Positions 12,028-23,756 of a stretch of DNA of 64,000 bases are shown one piece after another (the first letter of the stretch is position 1; each line of letters starts with the position of its first letter). Under the pieces are notes generated by a model that ran no database searches, was not told the DNA's origin, and was given only the letters and a program-made list of their open reading frames with translations. Made by a program: the position numbers and the translations under genes. This DNA is from Drechslerella dactyloides (taxonomy: Eukaryota > Ascomycota > Orbiliomycetes > Orbiliales > Orbiliaceae): NCBI GenBank assembly GCA_020064725.1, contig JAGTWJ010000002.1, forward strand, positions 1,612,001-1,676,000, given 5' to 3'.

Positions 12028-13930
12028 ATGCAGCGAGCGGCCGTCAGAGCGGCAGTCGCATCTGCCCGGGCTCCCAGCTTCCTCCTGAGGAATCGACGGC
12101 CACCAAACGTTGGTGCTGCCAGGGCCCTTGCAACGAATTCTTTTGCCAACGGTGCAGCTGGATCTACGTCATATATTCGAAAGTTCACACTTGCCATAGT
12201 GTCGTCGCTGGTCTTAGGGTCAGCCTACATCGCTTACAAGGGATCTAATCCGTTCCTTGCTCGCGTATCGCTGCTCTCAAACTCCGACGACCAGACGGCA
12301 TTCTCAACAAATGCCAAGGAAGATGTCAGAATACGCAAGATTGTCGCGGTGGATCACGAGTCGCTCTACACCGGGACGCTTCCGGCGGATGGGCGACTTA
12401 CCAAAGATACGCTGGATGGCCGTGGAGGGCGGAAGGTGCTTGAGATGCTCACACCAGAAGAGGCAACGGCAAAACTACGACAGAGCGAGGAGTCATATCT
12501 AGTGGGAAGGGAAAGGGGAGTCTACCGGTACGATGTGGTTCAACTGCCTAGCAACGATCCGATTGAGGATGACCATGCAGAACGCATTATAGAGGTGCCG
12601 TCATCTGTTACTGCTGCGGATGATGTTAAGGGGAGTACGGATTGGATGTTCTGGGGTGTATTTGATGGTCATAGGTCTGTATTATGTGGCTCTGAAGATG
12701 GCGTCATGATTCAATACTAATAGTCTTGTGACAGCGGGTGGTACACCTCAGCCAAACTGCGGCAGCTTTTGATCGGATTCGTAGCTAGAGAGCTCAATGC
12801 TACCTACAAGGCCTCCAGCGCAAGCCCAAAGGGCAGAATCCCGACCCCGGAGGCGATTGATACCGCGATAAAACAGGGATTTATCCGTCTCGATAACGAA
12901 ATCATCCATGAGTCTGTTGAGAAGGTATTGAAGGGCTCGTCAAAACCTGCTGCTGCCGAACTTCTGGCTCCCGCATTCTCCGGCTCCTGCGCCCTATTAG
13001 CATTCTACGACAGTCAAACCAACCTCCTGCGCGTAGCTTGCACGGGAGACTCGAGAGCTGTCTTGGGCAGACGCCAAAGCGATGGTAAATGGGCGGCAAC
13101 GGCTCTGTCTGTAGACCAGACTGGCTCAAACAAGGACGAGGCACAGCGGATACGAGACGAGCACCCGGGCGAGGAATTCGCTGTCTCAAACGGCCGTGTC
13201 TTGGGAGGGTTGGAGCCCACCCGTGCTTTTGGAGATTCGCTTTACAAATGGAGCGTGGAGACGCAAAACATCATCAAGAGCAAGTATCTGGGCCGGACAC
13301 CAAGTCCTCGATTAAAGACTCCGCCTTATGTCACCGCGGAACCAGTCGTCACGACGACGAAAATTCAACCGGAGAAGGGAGATTTTGTGGTTATGGCAAC
13401 GGACGGTTTGTGGGAAATGCTCAGCAATGAGGAAGTGGTGGGCTTGGTCGCGAAGTGGTTGGAGGGCCAGAACAAAGCCAAGAATCCCAGTGCGGCCTCC
13501 CGGATCTCGAGTTTCTTCGGGTTTGGTGGTGACAGCCAAAAGAACCTGCCGCTTGCCACAAACCACGATGGGAATCAGGACGACGACGGTCAAAGAGTGC
13601 CTATTCGACAGAAGCAGTATGGCATCAAGGCACAGGACGACAGGTTCATCATCACAGATCAGAATTGTGCGACACATTTAGTCAGAAACGCTCTAGGTGG
13701 GAAGGACAGCGATATGGTTTGTGCCTTGCTGACACTACAGTCGCCATACTCCCGCCGGTACAGGTAAGCTACCGTGTGTCCCAAACTTGATACTCCTTAT
13801 CGACTCCGTGATTAACAGACGTGGGAATAGGGACGATCTGACAGTGGAGGTCATATTCTTCGGCGAAGGCGATAAGTCTGGCAACGTTGTTGTTAACGAG
13901 GTTGCCAGCTCGAAGAGCAAAACGCAGTGA
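12028..13930 (+). CDS. PTC5: Mitochondrial PP2C phosphatase, Ptc5-like
   Basis: Exons 12028-12674, 12735-13763 and 13831-13930; 591 aa. A PPM-family Ser/Thr phosphatase; yeast Ptc5 dephosphorylates the pyruvate dehydrogenase E1-alpha subunit in mitochondria. The start MQRAAVRAAVASARAPSFLL is a classic presequence with a likely processing region near RALATNSF. A membrane segment follows (FTLAIVSSLVLGSAYIAY), as in Ptc5 relatives. PP2C motifs in order: WGVFDGHSGWYTS (D213-G217, metal ligands), SGSCALLAFYD, VACTGDSRAVLG, LSVDQTGSNKDEAQRIRDEH, LGGLEPTRAFGD, VVMATDGLWEML (D439) and RDDLTVEVIFF (D560). The introns (60 and 67 bases) fall at FDGH-S and SRRYR-DD. An upstream open frame without ATG extends to 11857, so a longer 5' exon is possible but not needed. 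Confidence 0.92.
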
Positions 13931-14408
13931 GCAGCGTGATCTAATGGTCCTTTTCTCTGTTGGATATACAACATTTCAGCCTCTTCCCTTGATGTTGGGC
14001 TAATGCCGGTTTTCGAGGGAATGTCTGGCTGGTGCTGCTCGGATTGATATCGTTTGTCGCTTTCTACTCTCCACGCAGTGTACATTTACATCCGGCATCG
14101 AGAACTTTCCTCTTTTTTCCTTTCTCTCTATATATTTCCTTGGCTTCACTCCTATGGCGTAAATAACTGGGTTCTGGATTCTCCTTCCTCTCCTTCCATT
14201 CTCTATCTCGTCCTGGTTTGCGATCCACCTGGTGTATCCGGCGGGCGTTATTATATTATTGTCAAATAAGTAACGAACCTGTGTGCCGAACGGCATATCA
14301 CATAAATCGTTCCAAGTCCATCTATACATTCGCTCCATAGATCCAAGTGAAAAGAAACTGCTATGGAGATTGAATTTCGCCATGTTGATTACTCCATGCG
14401 CTAAATAA
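13931..14408. other. Convergent 3' flank
   Basis: This lies between the 3' ends of the Ptc5-like gene (+) and the P-loop protein (-). It is AT- and pyrimidine-rich (14100-14200), with nothing resembling a gene. Confidence 0.5.
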
Positions 14409-15403
14409 TCACTCTACCACCAATATAGCCCCCTCCCTGCGAGTTTGGTCAGCCATCCCAACGAGCTCTGCCATCCACTCTCGGTACTCGGAGCCCCAGC
14501 CGCCCAGCCGCCTAACCTTTCCACCACGTTCGACGCCACCATCTTGGAGCAGTAGCTGCTGTCCCCTAGCACGAAGGGGACGGTGGTGAAAGAAACACCA
14601 CCAGATGATACTGGTTTCGTTTGGCTGTAGCACTCCGGCCAGAGACTCGTCGCAGCCGGGAGCACATGGCGGTTCGAGACGAAGGAGGCGTAGCAACGTC
14701 CGATAGACCAGGCGTGGAAAGTACAAAAGGAGAGGCGGATCGAGCCCTGTCATGATGGCTGGCATTAGTCTCGCGCATGCCAGATCATGCATCTATGTCG
14801 AGTAGAGCATATCCCTAGTAGGAGGGCGGCATGCACGTATATATACTATACGCGTGCAGGGGTTAGATGAAGTATACTTATATAAGCTCACGTACATATG
14901 CAGTCCGTCCTCTCGGCGGCGACAAGCGGCGACACGCGGTGCGTGTAATTCCCATCAACAACCCATCCCGTGGCGCGATATCGCTCGAGTAGAGTGCCGA
15001 CACGCGTCTGGAAATCGTCGACCGAAGATTCCAGCCATCCGGGGCCCCAGAAGAGCTCATCAAGTGAGATGTACTGAATGTTCAGGAGGCTGGCAAGCCG
15101 CCGTGACAAAGTAGACTAAAAGGGAACGTTACCATCTTATACTTTTCGTATACACACGTCGAGTACAAATGGCTACGCTTGCGGTGTTTACCTTTCCGGA
15201 ACCTTGATGATATAGAATCGACGGTCAGAAATGCGGATGGGGTGAGCGATTGAGGTGGTACGTAAGTGCCGTGGGAGGCACCTACCACTGTTCCCGATTA
15301 CATGGATCCTGTAGACGGCCGGTTGGCTCCCATCGCCAAGCAGCGGGGGTGTTTGTAGAAGGCGAGACACGTCACGATCGACGGCGGTTGCAAACCCAGC
15401 CAT
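14409..15403 (-). CDS. P-loop adenylate-kinase-like protein, microexon in Walker A
   Basis: Four exons, 15403-15286, 15202-15192, 15115-14896 and 14746-14409; 228 aa. The second exon is only 11 bases. It supplies most of the Walker A loop: exon 1 ends IHVIGNS-G, the microexon adds GSGK, exon 3 opens STLSRRLASLL, giving GNSGSGKS at residues 37-44. Exon 3 continues IQYISLDELFWGPGW and GWVVDGNYT, hallmarks of the FlaR/adenylate-kinase-like P-loop proteins of bacteria and fungi. Exon 4 begins WLDPPLLLYFPRLVYRTLLR, then the C-terminal helical part. The substrate is unknown in these fungal proteins. Introns are 83, 76 and 149 bases. The ATG follows an in-frame region without earlier ATG. There is no targeting signal. 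Confidence 0.88.
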
Positions 15404-16071
15404 GCGTATAGGATCAAATGATAAAGCACAAGTCTGTATATGCGTATACGATGTGTTCAATGGGGAGGTGAAGTTTGTCGGTGTGTTGGAGATTGTGCGT
15501 TGATGGAGGCTGGATTTGGGATTGAAGGAGTCTCGGCATTTGGGCGTGCGCAGGATCCAAGTGCTACTATTATTGGTACCGTGTCTACGAAGGGAACATT
15601 CGGTTCTATGGACAGCGTGCGGAGAAGAGCCAATCTGCCTCATAAAGTACTAGTGCTATCAAGGAATCAAGTCCCGTGTATATGCGCCATGCAAAGCAAA
15701 TAAAGCCAAATCAGGGCGATCGTCCCCCAGGGTCTATGACATGAACAGGTGCAGGGGGGAAAGCGGCGAAAACGGAAAGGACATGTGCAAGGTACAGAAT
15801 TAAGTAGAAATATGTAATTAGATGAATCAAGTCTTCCCACCCCCCGCAAGATCGATTAAGAGTCGTGAAATCGAGGTCCGAAAAAATGCTGGCCAAGCAA
15901 TTGAGGAAACAGAAGCAGACGTGTCGAAGAGCATGAATTTTGTACACGGAAGATAAGAACGTGGCGGAAGAGAAACAAGGCTCGGAGCGCTCGGCGTCTG
16001 TCAAGCGTCGGTGGTCGATATATAAAAGGAAGATATGGGACGTGGTTCCATTCGGATAGCATGCGTCGCTA
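15404..16071. other. Intergenic
   Basis: This holds the upstream region of the P-loop gene and the 3' flank of the mannosyltransferase gene, both on the minus strand. No gene is seen. A TATA-like TATAAAAGG lies near 16021. Confidence 0.45.
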
Positions 16072-17658
16072 TCAGGCATTTCCAGGCTTTTCCTCGGTGT
16101 CTATGTGCCAGACGACGTAGTTTGGCAGTCCGATGACCTGATATCCGGCGCGCTTCGCCATTCTGGCGAATCCTTCAGTTTCGGCTTGATTTTCGAACGC
16201 GTAGGAAGGGAAGTTGATGCCTGAAGAAGTTGCATTCTGAAGTCAGCAAGCAAACTCGACATCTTGGAGTTCTAGTGCGTATGCCTACCCGCACGGTGGA
16301 CGTCTGCTTTAACCAGAATGCTCACGCCACCTACTCCATCGAGCTCAATCTCGACATCCTTGTCATTTCTCCAGTCGCCCATGCGCGCCATGTACTCTCT
16401 GCTAGTGTTGTACTCCTTGTAGCCTTCGGCTAGGACTATGTCTACGGGAAGGGTCTTTCGCAGCTTCCGACCCTGCTCCGATTCGATCCAGGAGTTATAG
16501 TCAACTGCAAATTTTAGAGTTAGCGCCTGGGGTCTTTATCGCGAGTTGGAGTAAATACAGCTTACATCTTCCTTCGATGTCTTTCCCCTCCTCGTTGTAT
16601 CTATGGAACCAGATATCTTTTGAGGATAAAATTAGCTTGCGTTCCAGGCGCGCGGGACGGTGAGAATGCGATTCCTACTTGGAACGAGGACATCCTTGTC
16701 ATGGGCGATGAAGTCCTCAAGGATGGTTTCCGGACATTCTTTGATGTCGACGTCTCTCCACATGACCCACGAATGCTCAGGCTGCAGAGTGCTGTAAAGT
16801 AGAAAGTTTCGTACTTTTCCCATCATCTTTCTTCGTGGGCCCTGGGCTTGGAACGAATGTCTGTATTCGACATCTTGGGAAACAGTGGCACCAAAGTTCT
16901 TCTCGATGATGACGCCGCTCCTGAATGGGACTTTGGGGTCCGAATTCGACTGGATGCTGTCGAGCTCCATAGCCAGGATGGCCAGAGTGTCGTCACTAGA
17001 GTCGGACACGATGAAGCCTAGATCAATCAGGTCGTGGGGATATGAGATTTTCGACAGGATTTCGAAGTATCGAGGGAGGTGGATGGCGGCATCCCGCAGT
17101 GGAGTGAGAATCAGCACCCGTTCTCTGTTCTTGATGGCGTCTCGTGTGCTGGCGATTTTGTTGAGGTTGTGGTTGCTGACGGATCTGGCACCCACGTCGA
17201 TTGGGTCGTGTTTGTTGGTCAGGATGGGGGTATTCCGGTGCTGATGCCAGGCGGCAAACTCGTTTGGAGATATCTCGAGCGGCGATATGGCTGGTCCGTA
17301 GCACGCCCATCGGCTGCAAGAGGGAGAATATACGATAAACCGGGTTAGCCTTCGTTTTTGTCCCTAGACGGGCCGAACCTGGCTGGCGCCCAACAACCAA
17401 CCAACCAAACAACCAACCAACCAACAGCCGACGCCAGGCGGCCAAGGATACGGATGCAGATGCAAGCAAGGTGGGAGATGGTACGCACCTTTCCAACGAG
17501 GATGCCGTCGACGATAAGCTGTTCCAGGTGAACACGACGATGGTGAGGGCAATGGCCAGCACGAGGAAGCGCGTGCGGAGGAAGATGTGAGCGAGGGCCC
17601 GGGGAGGAGGAATCCGTTCCGCCAGCGGTTTGAGATCAAGGCCCTTGAGCTTCTCCAT
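16072..17658 (-). CDS. Anp1/Mnn9/Van1-family mannosyltransferase subunit (GT62)
   Basis: Five exons: 17658-17489, 17313-16679, 16616-16566, 16504-16289, 16220-16072; 406 aa. Type II Golgi protein: a short cytosolic tail, then the anchor RFLVLAIALTIVVFTW, then the GT62 domain. Motifs: RVLILTPLRDAAIHLPRYFE, YPHDLIDLGFIVSDSSDDT, HSFQAQGPRRKMMGK, the WRDVDI DxD metal site, NIWFHRYN, DYNSWIESEQGRKL, ELDGVGGVSILVKADVHR, and FENQAETEGFARMAKRAGYQ. The family forms the mannan polymerase complexes that extend alpha-1,6-mannan on N-glycans. Sequence around YNSWIESEQGRKL and MGDWRND looks closest to the Van1 branch, but I cannot separate Van1 from Mnn9 or Anp1 with certainty. The 51-base third exon is in phase. 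The start is the first ATG in the frame; the open frame extends nine bases further without another. Confidence 0.9.
17390..17431. repeat. AACC-rich simple repeat in intron
   Basis: Tandem AACC/AACA units inside the first intron (17314-17488) of the mannosyltransferase gene. They account for the unusual 175-base length of that intron. Confidence 0.8.
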
Positions 17659-19012
17659 GGCGGCCAATGGTGAGCTGTCGGTCCGAGAGAGAGAAAGAGA
17701 GAGAGGGAAAACGCGAAGGATCCAACGGGGAGAGCGAGGAAGCTGGGATTCGAGACCGATTGTTGGATCGCGAGGAGGAGGAGGAGGAGCTTGGAGACGA
17801 GAGCGGCCAGAAAACTGCCGGGAAGGGGGGAAAGGGCGGCGGGCTACGCGAAATCGTCGTCGTCGACCCCCTTGGCGTATATAGATCGGGTGCCCAGCCC
17901 CTTAAGCGTTCCGCGCTCGGATGCCTGCCCCTGGGAGTCTCTGGCGAGCGAAGGGAACGGTCGAAGCAGCCGTGGATGCGAGAGTCGGCGGGCGGGCGGG
18001 CGGGCGGGCGGAAGGCGTGCTGACGGGAGATTGAATCGATTCTGCGGGCGGGAAGGAGTCGAGGAGGCCTTCGAAGGGGGCGACGCTGAAAATTTAAACG
18101 GCGGGCGCGGCGACGGCGACGGCAACTCGAGCGCTCTCGTCGGACGGAAACACCAGAAACACCAGAAACACCGCTCGCGATTCCGCACTTGCCTTCTTGC
18201 ACCTGGTGATGGAGCACGACCACGCCGGGCGACGGTGCCCGGCTTATTTATAGCAGGCTCGTCGATGGCCGCAATTTCAATTTCCGGGCTTTGCTTTCTT
18301 CTTCCAGCAGCGCAGCTCAGGAGCCGAGCGAGTCGAGGCGCGGGCCTCGAATAAGACCTGCTCGAAATTGAAGATTACGCAGCCAAAACAACCTCCACCG
18401 CTCTCCGCCAGCGTGACGACCTCCGCCAGCCAGCGGACGCCCTGCTGGTTCGGTACGACAGCTCGTTTCAGCTGCAGGTCCTCGCGAGGTCCGGGCGACG
18501 CCCGCTGCATCCGGAGCACATCGACATCTCTTCCCGGGAGGCTATCGCCGGCAGGACATCGACATGCAGGCAACCATGCACGCTGGATCGCGGACCAGGG
18601 TCGCCCGCGGTCTCCATCCTCCAGCCAGTCGACGGCGGCCTGGGCCCAGTCGTCGCCGTCGTCCAGGCTTTACTCGATCGGTCGCAGGGCCTGTCCTTGT
18701 CCTTATCCTCCCCGGCCCCTCTTTCGCCTCTCCAGATGGATCCTGATCCTCCGCCGCCGCGAAACCGCCCCCCACCGCGCGATCCTCGCGGACCAACTGC
18801 CTGCTTCCTGTCGCTTGAGCTTCAGGCTCGCTCATCTGCCATGCCGCGGTGAGGCCATCCGTCTCTTGGCTCGAGCATTGGCGTTTTCCAGCCGGTATTT
18901 CAGTGAGTACTTAATCAACCGTCCCGCTCCGCTATCTGCATGGTTTGTCGTCCAAGCTAACCCACCGGCCGCCAGACGAGATACGGCTAACGACAGACAG
19001 TTCGCGGTCTGG
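17659..19012. promoter_or_regulatory. Divergent promoter region, mannosyltransferase/annexin
   Basis: 1.35 kb between two divergently transcribed genes. It holds purine-rich tracts (17690-17710), a GGCG repeat at 17988-18012 and GC-rich sequence near 18040-18120. The plus strand is open from 18368 into the annexin frame, but the family start is the ATG at 19013. The 5' leader of the annexin gene may contain an intron in 18900-19000; this is unproven. Confidence 0.45.
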
Positions 19013-20803
19013 ATGGCATCGTACCACCAATACTACGGATACGGCACGTCCTACGACACGTCCTACGACCCCAACAATGGATCTTACGGACGGCCTCATC
19101 CCCATCCTCATCCTTACCCTCCCGCTACACCTGCGTCTCCCTGGGATCCGAACGCCCATAACCATCCGCCCGCCGGACCCTACCTGAACCCGCAGCACCA
19201 TGCAGGTGCATACTCCGACTCAAGTCAGCTCCACACATGGCAGGCCTCGGTCCAGATAGCCATCGCATCACCGCCGATACCTCCCAGGGCAGACTTGTCG
19301 CAGTATCCCCCTGCCGTTCCGATCTCATCACCGTACAACTGGACCAGCAGCGACCCCCATGTGCCCAACCAACAGCCGTCGCTCGCACTCCCGCCGCCGC
19401 AGTACGACCCCTCTCAACGACCAGTGAGTTGGCCCGCTGTACATGCACCCGGCGCTCATGAGAACCATGCACCGTATCTTCAACCTGGTACGGCACCTGC
19501 GCCGCACCCGCCGGCACACGGACAGCATAATCACGCATACGCCCCTCCCGCACCCCACCACGGACATCACCACTCCTTCTCAGGCCCGTTGAGCCTACCG
19601 TTCGCGCCAGGAGCGGGGCTTCCCGGCTTCCCCTCGGCGCCAGCCCCCCAGGTGACCGATCTAGCGATGGAGGACGCGCTGAAAATCCGGGATGCGTTCG
19701 GAGGTATTCTATATATGAACACAACGAAGGGCCTGTCAGCCAGTGTACTAACGCGGCAGTGTATCAACCAGTCGGAGGTCTCCATCACCCGCCTATCATC
19801 AACATCATCGCAAACAGGTCGCCGACACACCTCCAAGACGTCCTGCTCTGTTACCAGAACCTGACCGACCATGACCTTCTTGCAACGCTGAGAGACATGT
19901 CGCGTGTCACCCTACTCAACAACCTGACCACCGATAGCACCAACAACAGACACTTCAACATGGCGGCCACAGCGATCCTCCTCGGTCCTGTCAAGTCGGA
20001 AGGATACTGGGTAGTGAAGGCTGTGAAAGGGAGTGGCACGAACGATGCGCTGTTGACAGAAGCAATATTCGGTCGAACGAACGCCGAGTTGAACGCGATG
20101 GCGATATATGTGCGCAGCTGCTATGGCAAGACGCTGCATGATTACGTCCGCTCGGACTTGAGCATGGGCACAAAGGCGTTGTTCGACATGGGTATGGCGG
20201 CTCACCCGTCAAAAGACCCGCAAGGCGCGCAACAGCAGTCGCAGCAGCAACCTCAGTTGATATCATTGGATGTCCGCCGGATTGTTTCAGCGACACCCAG
20301 CTTTAATATATTCGCGAAGGACTCGACGGTAGTATGCCAGATTTTGACGCAGCGGACACCAGCGCAGGTGGCAGCGATTGCAGCTGAATACGGACGAGAG
20401 ACCGGGAAAAACCTGAGGGATCTGATCGATCGGGCGATCCATGGCCACATGAAGGATGCATTGCTGTATATTCTGGATGGCGCGGTCGATAGGGTCGGAC
20501 GGGTAAGCGCGCTACATCATCGTTCCGGAGAATGAGATTCGATAACTAATGCGACAGTGTTTGTAAAAGGACGCCCGACTGCTGGAGGATGCAATGGCGG
20601 GGCCAGGTACAAAACATCTGCTGTTGATCTCACGGCTGGTTCGTGTGCATTGGGACAAGCAACATCTAGCCGAGGTAAAGCTACGGTACAGCCAGCTCTA
20701 CAGGCAAGAGCTCGTGCACCGGCTGCAGAAAGAGATCAGGGGCGGCTACAGAGACCTGATGGTTGCCCTTGCGGAGTTCGACGTTTCGCCTTGGAGGCGA
20801 TAG
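19013..20803 (+). CDS. Annexin with long Pro/His/Tyr-rich N-terminus
   Basis: Exons 19013-19703, 19760-20502 and 20570-20803; 555 aa. Annexins are calcium-dependent phospholipid-binding proteins. Residues ~1-225 are low complexity (MASYHQYYGYGTSYDTSYD, runs of HPHPHP and PPAP), as in other fungal annexins. The core begins near VTDLAMEDALKIRDAFGG and runs to the end as degenerate annexin repeats: DVLLCYQNLTDHDLL, KGSGTNDALLTEAIFGRTNA (the best-preserved GxGT site), TPAQVAAIAAEYGRETGKNL and AGPGTKHLLLISRLVRVHW. A Gln-rich insert (QQQSQQQPQ) splits two repeats. Intron 1 is 56 bases. Intron 2 (20503-20569) must end at AAAAG, because the CAG 12 bases upstream would put a stop or a frameshift before DARLLEDAM. 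The Ca2+ sites look largely lost. Confidence 0.9.
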
Positions 20804-21588
20804 TTAGTTCATGGGGTCAGCTTCTGTATCCAGCTAGCTGCGGGGGAACGGATGCGGGGGTCGGGCAGCTGGAGTGCGGCTTTTTATTTTAAATGTCTGG
20901 GCAATTAATTTCAGGGCGCACGATCAGGTCTGCATTTACGTTTTGAAATTCTGGCATCTGGGAGTCTATAGATTATCTATTCAAGGGCTCGTATTATATA
21001 CAGGGGCGTGTAAACGGTGTGCATGCTGACGCATAGCTCTTGCTATGGCATTGTGACAAGCATGCAGGGAAGCGTATATTCCGTCCGCGCCAAAATGTAG
21101 GATATCCAAAGGTAAAGCAGACAGAGAGGCTGTGGCCAGATAAAGTGCTCTCATTCAACTGAGGAAGGGCTTTTGGGGTATCGACATGACAGGGAAAACA
21201 CGACCAAGAGAAAGGTATTCAAAGGAAAGAAGGGCCTCCAACGGTAAGATGCAAGAGAAAGAAAACCCAATCAATATCAAAGCGCCGCGGACCGGACCGC
21301 AATGCTCCCATGCTCGACCATGCGAAATGTGACGATGTCTCCCCATAAAGATCGATCGTGTCGATACCGTTCACAAATCCATCCATCTGTTCGTCAGTGC
21401 GCTCGTTTCCTCGTTCGTTGCCCGACGCGGATGATTCCGCTGGCCGGGCGGCCAACTTTCGCGGCCGTTGATTGATCTCGAGCGTCTCTGCCTTTTTCAT
21501 CCTCCTCTTGACGAACGTCCATCTGTCCCTTTGCCATCAGACGGCATTGGCCCAAAGTACTGGCAACATCAGCTGGGAGGGCCGTAGC
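20804..21588. other. Convergent 3' flank, annexin/KGD4
   Basis: About 0.8 kb between convergent genes. No gene is seen; the first part is AT-rich, consistent with 3' untranslated sequence. Confidence 0.45.
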
Positions 21589-21924
21589 TTAGGCGAACAT
21601 GGAAGCACCGGCGCTGTCGATGGCAGCGATCTCTGCGGGTGTCCACCGGACGCGGCCGAAGCGCGACGGCAGCTGGGACCGGTCATAGGCGGAAGCTGGC
21701 TGGGCGACGAAGAATGGCTTGGAGGCCGAAGAGGCCGAGCGAGTGGCTAGCGGGCCGTGCTGGTTGGCGATGGCCTCACGGTACTGCTTGAAGGATGTCG
21801 GCAGGGAGGACGACGGCGAGGCCGGGTGCGGGCGCGGGGTGTGGTCAATGGCTTCTGGGATGGACCGCTTGCCGAGGAAGTGGATGAGGGGGGTGCGGCG
21901 GGCGAGGACTCTGGTGGCTTGCAT
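21589..21924 (-). CDS. KGD4: Alpha-ketoglutarate dehydrogenase subunit 4 (Kgd4/MRPS36-like)
   Basis: A single exon of 111 aa. Kgd4 anchors the E3 subunit to the 2-oxoglutarate dehydrogenase core in the mitochondrial matrix. The N-terminus MQATRVLARRTPLIHFLGKR is basic and also presequence-like. It is followed by TPRPHPASPSSSLPTSFKQY and by the conserved C-terminal signature QLPSRFGRVRWTPAEIAAID, matching the ELPxRFxxxPxxxxExxxIxSGGA ending of yeast Kgd4/Ymr31. The first true ATG is at 21924; the frame is open upstream only from a GTG. The size fits the family (about 100-125 aa). It was formerly annotated as a mitochondrial ribosomal protein. Confidence 0.88.
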   Translation of the reverse strand: MQATRVLARRTPLIHFLGKRSIPEAIDHTPRPHPASPSSSLPTSFKQYREAIANQHGPLATRSASSASKPFFVAQPASAYDRSQLPSRFGRVRWTPAEIAAIDSAGASMFA

Positions 21925-23756
21925 TGTGGCGGTATTGGGCACAGACAGTCGAGCGAAAGATGCTGGGAACGCGGACTGGCAGTGAACGGAGGATGGAGTG
22001 TGTGAAGTGGGAGAGAAAGAAAAAAATGTTGGGAGGAGCAGGCGGATGGGACGGTGTTTATGGTGTTTCTGAATTTGCGGAAAGAGCCGTTGCAGTTGTT
22101 CCGAGAAATTTTCGATGGGTTTATCCGCGACGCCGATAAGAAGGAGAGAAAGAAAGAAAGAACACTATGGAAACACCACGACCACGACGACAGACGAGAG
22201 GCGAACGGCCGTATTTGTACCGGCGATGCTCTCAGCAGGATCATTCTCAGTCGAGCAGTCACCGCTGGCCCACGGCCTAAGGGAAGAAGGACCTTGATCC
22301 TGGCCGGGCCGGCCTTTCGCAGTCATCCACGCCGACCACGATTACTTACATACATGTACTTCGTATGTACAGACAGGCTTCTCGGCGAGCCGGAGACCTT
22401 AGCAGGGCTGCATTAAGGCATTATCAGACTTAATCGGCGCCGTGCGCGTGGGGCTGGCAGGGCCCCACGGACGACATCGGTGACAGAAACGAGCATCATG
22501 CAGGCCATCCCACACTCTGCTCCGAACCATCGGCGTTCAACCACAAAGGCTTTCTCGTTCTTTTTTTTTTTCGCGTTCAACCCCGCTGCTCACGAGTATC
22601 TACTGGTAGCTGACACCGACGCTGGTGCGGAACAACAGGCCGGTTTTCTTGGGCGCCGTGAAGGGTGAGCTGCCTGCCCTCGGTCCTTTTCAATCCTCTC
22701 TCACCCGGGTCGGACAGTTATTGAAATCTGGGGGTGCTCAATTCGTGGAGGGTTGGACCTTGCGAAAGCCCCCTGCCTCGACGAGCTGGCGGATCGGAAT
22801 CACCCCAGCGAAGCATCCAAACCTGTCAAACAGCCCCAGGATTCTCCACACCGGCCTGGGGGTTCCTTTGCAAGAACCCACGCCGATATCTTCCGAAATC
22901 TCCCGATGTCACCGTGATATGCTTGCAGCGTCGTCAACTCGCGTGAGCGCGGGCAAAGCCGCAGAGCCAGTGGGCATGTGGATCCGGCAGGTCAATGAGA
23001 GTGTGTGGAATAATCCTGCACCGAAATGGAATCGCTTGCTTTCACATGCATATTTTCGAGTCCTTCCAGGCGCTTCTTCTGCTAGTTTGAGCAACTTAAA
23101 GTGCAGATGTTGGCACCGTTTGTGTCAGACAGAGACACACGGAATATACAGCAGCCAGCGAGTGAGTTATCTTACAATGGCGTGATAGCCGATGTTCGGC
23201 TCGTGTGCGTCTCAGAAATACCTGTCCAACATGCATCATGACGGGCGAATGGCAGCGCAACATGCTGCATAAAGCACTCATCCGAACCTCGACTCAAAAA
23301 ACTCAGCTCGCGTAGAGGTGTTTAGTCTTTGGGCTAAATTTCGCAAGGTGCAGAGTCCTCCTGGCAATGAATACTCGGTCACTTGCATCCCGGCCCATTC
23401 GCGCTCGTCTCGAACCCACGCTTGTTTGTCAACTAAAATACAACATTGCGTAACCCATTTATTACAAGCGGTGATGTCTATACGTACAATGTGCTTTCAC
23501 ATGCACATGCCCATGCACATGCACATGCACACGCGTATCACGCGCATGGTAGACATGATGGAAAGAATTTCCAAAAATAAAGAAACGGAGAAAAGTGCGG
23601 AAGAAGAAGATAATCCATACCCACATTATAATACCAGTGTCCCAGATGCGCGAAATAGAATCCAAGCATCCAAACATTATAACCAGAAGCAAAATTGAAG
23701 CGCAAATATCTACAGCGGCATATAGAGATGAAAAGAGTATATGAGAGCCAAACTCT
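21925..23756. other. Intergenic with no supported gene
   Basis: This contains the upstream region of KGD4 and the 3' flank of the MHYT gene. Open frames of up to 186 codons (22625-23185, plus) have no recognisable domain or splice pattern. A T-run (22561-22571) and a CACATG-type repeat (see separate entry) are the only structured elements. Confidence 0.4.
23495..23535. repeat. CACATG/GCACAT hexamer microsatellite
   Basis: Six-base units CACATG or CCCATG repeat with slight variation over about 40 bases, giving a His-Met run if translated on the plus strand. This is non-coding simple repeat sequence. Confidence 0.85.

Noticed and set aside
21589..21924. Mitochondrial ribosomal small-subunit protein (old Ymr31 annotation)
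   Set aside because: The C-terminal LPxRF…WTPAEIAAID signature belongs to Kgd4, now known as a 2-oxoglutarate dehydrogenase subunit.
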